Both the position numbers and the translations under genes were made by a program. The notes under the pieces are model-generated. The model did no database searches. It saw only the letters and a program-made list of their open reading frames with translations, and was not told the origin of the DNA. From Phycisphaerales bacterium UBA2421 (lineage in GTDB: Bacteria > Planctomycetota > Phycisphaerae > Tepidisphaerales > Tepidisphaeraceae): DNA of 43,583 nt. Shown piece after piece: positions 42,767-43,583 of this stretch. Each line of letters begins with the position of its first letter. The stretch's first letter is position 1. The DNA is taken from contig DDRH01000014.1 in assembly GCA_002343075.1 (NCBI GenBank), forward strand, positions 1 to 43,583, given 5' to 3'.

Positions 42767-43583
42767 TCACAGGGCCAGGTTCAGGACATCGGCTGAGAGC
42801 TTGCCATGCGTTGCTATCAAGTGTGACGCCGGCACTCTACTCAACGATTGGCCAACCGGCTTCCCTGCCGCTGCCGTCCGCTGCAAGCTCGGTGGGACGG
42901 ATTTCCCGAACTGACTCGCCAAGAGTGTGAAATCGGTCAAGTCCACCCGGCCTGAGTGATCAAGATCACCCCCAAAAATCCCCGGTGTCCGCCCGAACGA
43001 CGCTGAGAGGAATACGAAGTCCTGGACATCGACTCTTCGATTGTTATCGATGTCCCCGAGTAGGCTATAAAAGTCAACATTCACAGACCCCTGCACGCTC
43101 AAACCAACGGAATCAGTGACGGTACCCGGCAAGAGTGTGCCTCGATAGTTTCCGTCGGGCAAAAGCCGGTTGGGCAGATTCGGGAACCTGACACCCACGC
43201 CTCGGCCCAGTCGATCGATCTGCGTAATCGTGTAAGAGATTGGGTTAATCACGGCACCGTCGTCGAGCGATTCAATGCGAAATGCTTCAGGACGAACATT
43301 GCGCGCCACATCTTCGCTGAAGAATACCTCAAACCCGCCAGGCGGATTGGCATACGCGTTAACTACGACGGGGGGGGCAATGTCATCGGGCGAAAGCGCC
43401 CAGATGGTTCGGTTGTTCAGGTAGCGAAGTGAATCACCGGATCTCGCCTCGAGTCGCTGAGAAAAGCTTGACATTTGATCATCGACGCTCACCCACGACG
43501 CAACAGTGGTATCGTCGGTTCCATCGGTGCGCCAGATGCCGGAATCAGTTCCCACAAACGTTGAGCCATCGAGAACGGCTAGT
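42767..43583 (-). CDS. C-terminal part of a large exported protein with dockerin-like end, 5' part beyond the window
   Basis: The frame continues to the right edge without a start, so this is the C-terminal ~271 residues of a larger gene. At the edge, DGSTFVGTDSGIWRTDGT resembles an ELWxxDGT-type repeat or sialidase-like propeller blade. Then comes a bacterial Ig-like (SbsA-type) domain around PPGGFEVFFSEDVARNVRPE and LPDGNYRGTLLPGTVTDSVG. The last part is a type I dockerin-like pair of calcium loops: GDIDNNRRVDVQDFVFLSASFG and GDLDHSGRVDLTDFTLLASQFG. Such ends are common in planctomycete surface proteins. The true function depends on the missing N-terminal region. It converges with hutI. Confidence 0.85.
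   Translation of the reverse strand, partial: LAVLDGSTFVGTDSGIWRTDGTDDTTVASWVSVDDQMSSFSQRLEARSGDSLRYLNNRTIWALSPDDIAPPVVVNAYANPPGGFEVFFSEDVARNVRPEAFRIESLDDGAVINPISYTITQIDRLGRGVGVRFPNLPNRLLPDGNYRGTLLPGTVTDSVGLSVQGSVNVDFYSLLGDIDNNRRVDVQDFVFLSASFGRTPGIFGGDLDHSGRVDLTDFTLLASQFGKSVPPSLQRTAAAGKPVGQSLSRVPASHLIATHGKLSADVLNLAL

Noticed and set aside
1..43583. CRISPR arrays, insertion sequences, prophage or defence islands
   Set aside because: No regularly spaced direct repeats, transposase, integrase, or known defence-gene motifs were seen anywhere in the window.

Overview
The window is a GC-rich bacterial chromosome segment that most probably comes from a planctomycete, and I would guess the class Phycisphaerae. 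Three secreted-type proteins (5536, 25321 and 26798, all minus strand) start with the short LExRxLL-like N-terminal motif typical of planctomycete exported proteins. There is also a pseudopilin with the H-X-DG C-terminal region common in that phylum, and a dockerin-type protein at the right edge. No rRNA, tRNA, CRISPR array, phage or transposase gene was recognised. The region looks like ordinary chromosome carrying housekeeping, catabolic and envelope genes.

Layout from left to right. 1-2244 is the N-terminal three quarters of purL (minus), cut by the window edge. 2294-5536 is a large secreted heparinase II/III-type polysaccharide lyase. 5710-8390 (minus) holds an NADPH-FMN reductase, a TerC membrane protein and a class I xylose isomerase that overlaps terC by 4 nt. 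Divergent from these are a GH42 beta-galactosidase and an alanine-racemase-like protein (8582-11621). Then follow an EamA exporter, a lipoprotein esterase, purB, and a three-gene minus-strand block (lipoprotein, pseudopilin, small membrane protein; 15392-18105). 18328-23301 holds a CrtI-type desaturase, a divergent TrmB-like methyltransferase, an Uup-type ABC-F ATPase and YajQ.

From 23330 to 31114 everything reads leftward: an S8 subtilase with C-terminal repeats like those of the heparinase, an unrecognised protein with an N-terminal sorting motif and a C-terminal membrane anchor, then a regulatory set of Spy-like protein, zf-HC2 anti-sigma factor, ECF sigma factor and SpoIIE/PP2C phosphatase with a periplasmic sensor. 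A small HExxH protein lies upstream. 31201-35238 holds two unknown envelope proteins, rpmE (L31) and a P1B-4-like metal ATPase whose HMA domain has lost its cysteines. A second ECF sigma/RskA anti-sigma pair follows (35591-37020), then a small unknown gene. The histidine-utilisation genes hutH (minus) and hutU-hutI (plus) diverge from a 67-bp spacer and would convert histidine to formiminoglutamate.

The least explained signals are small ones. They are an in-frame insertion in purL that resembles a dispersed intergenic repeat, inverted-repeat elements at 11651-11825 and 35339-35427, a run of three hairpins between hutU and hutI, the Ser-Ser-Gly MIO triad of HutH, the shared propeller-like repeats of two secreted enzymes, and the phosphatase/ECF/anti-sigma/Spy-like gene set. 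I saw no clear evidence for a wholly new system such as a novel defence island. The phosphatase-ECF gene set is the best candidate for undescribed biology.
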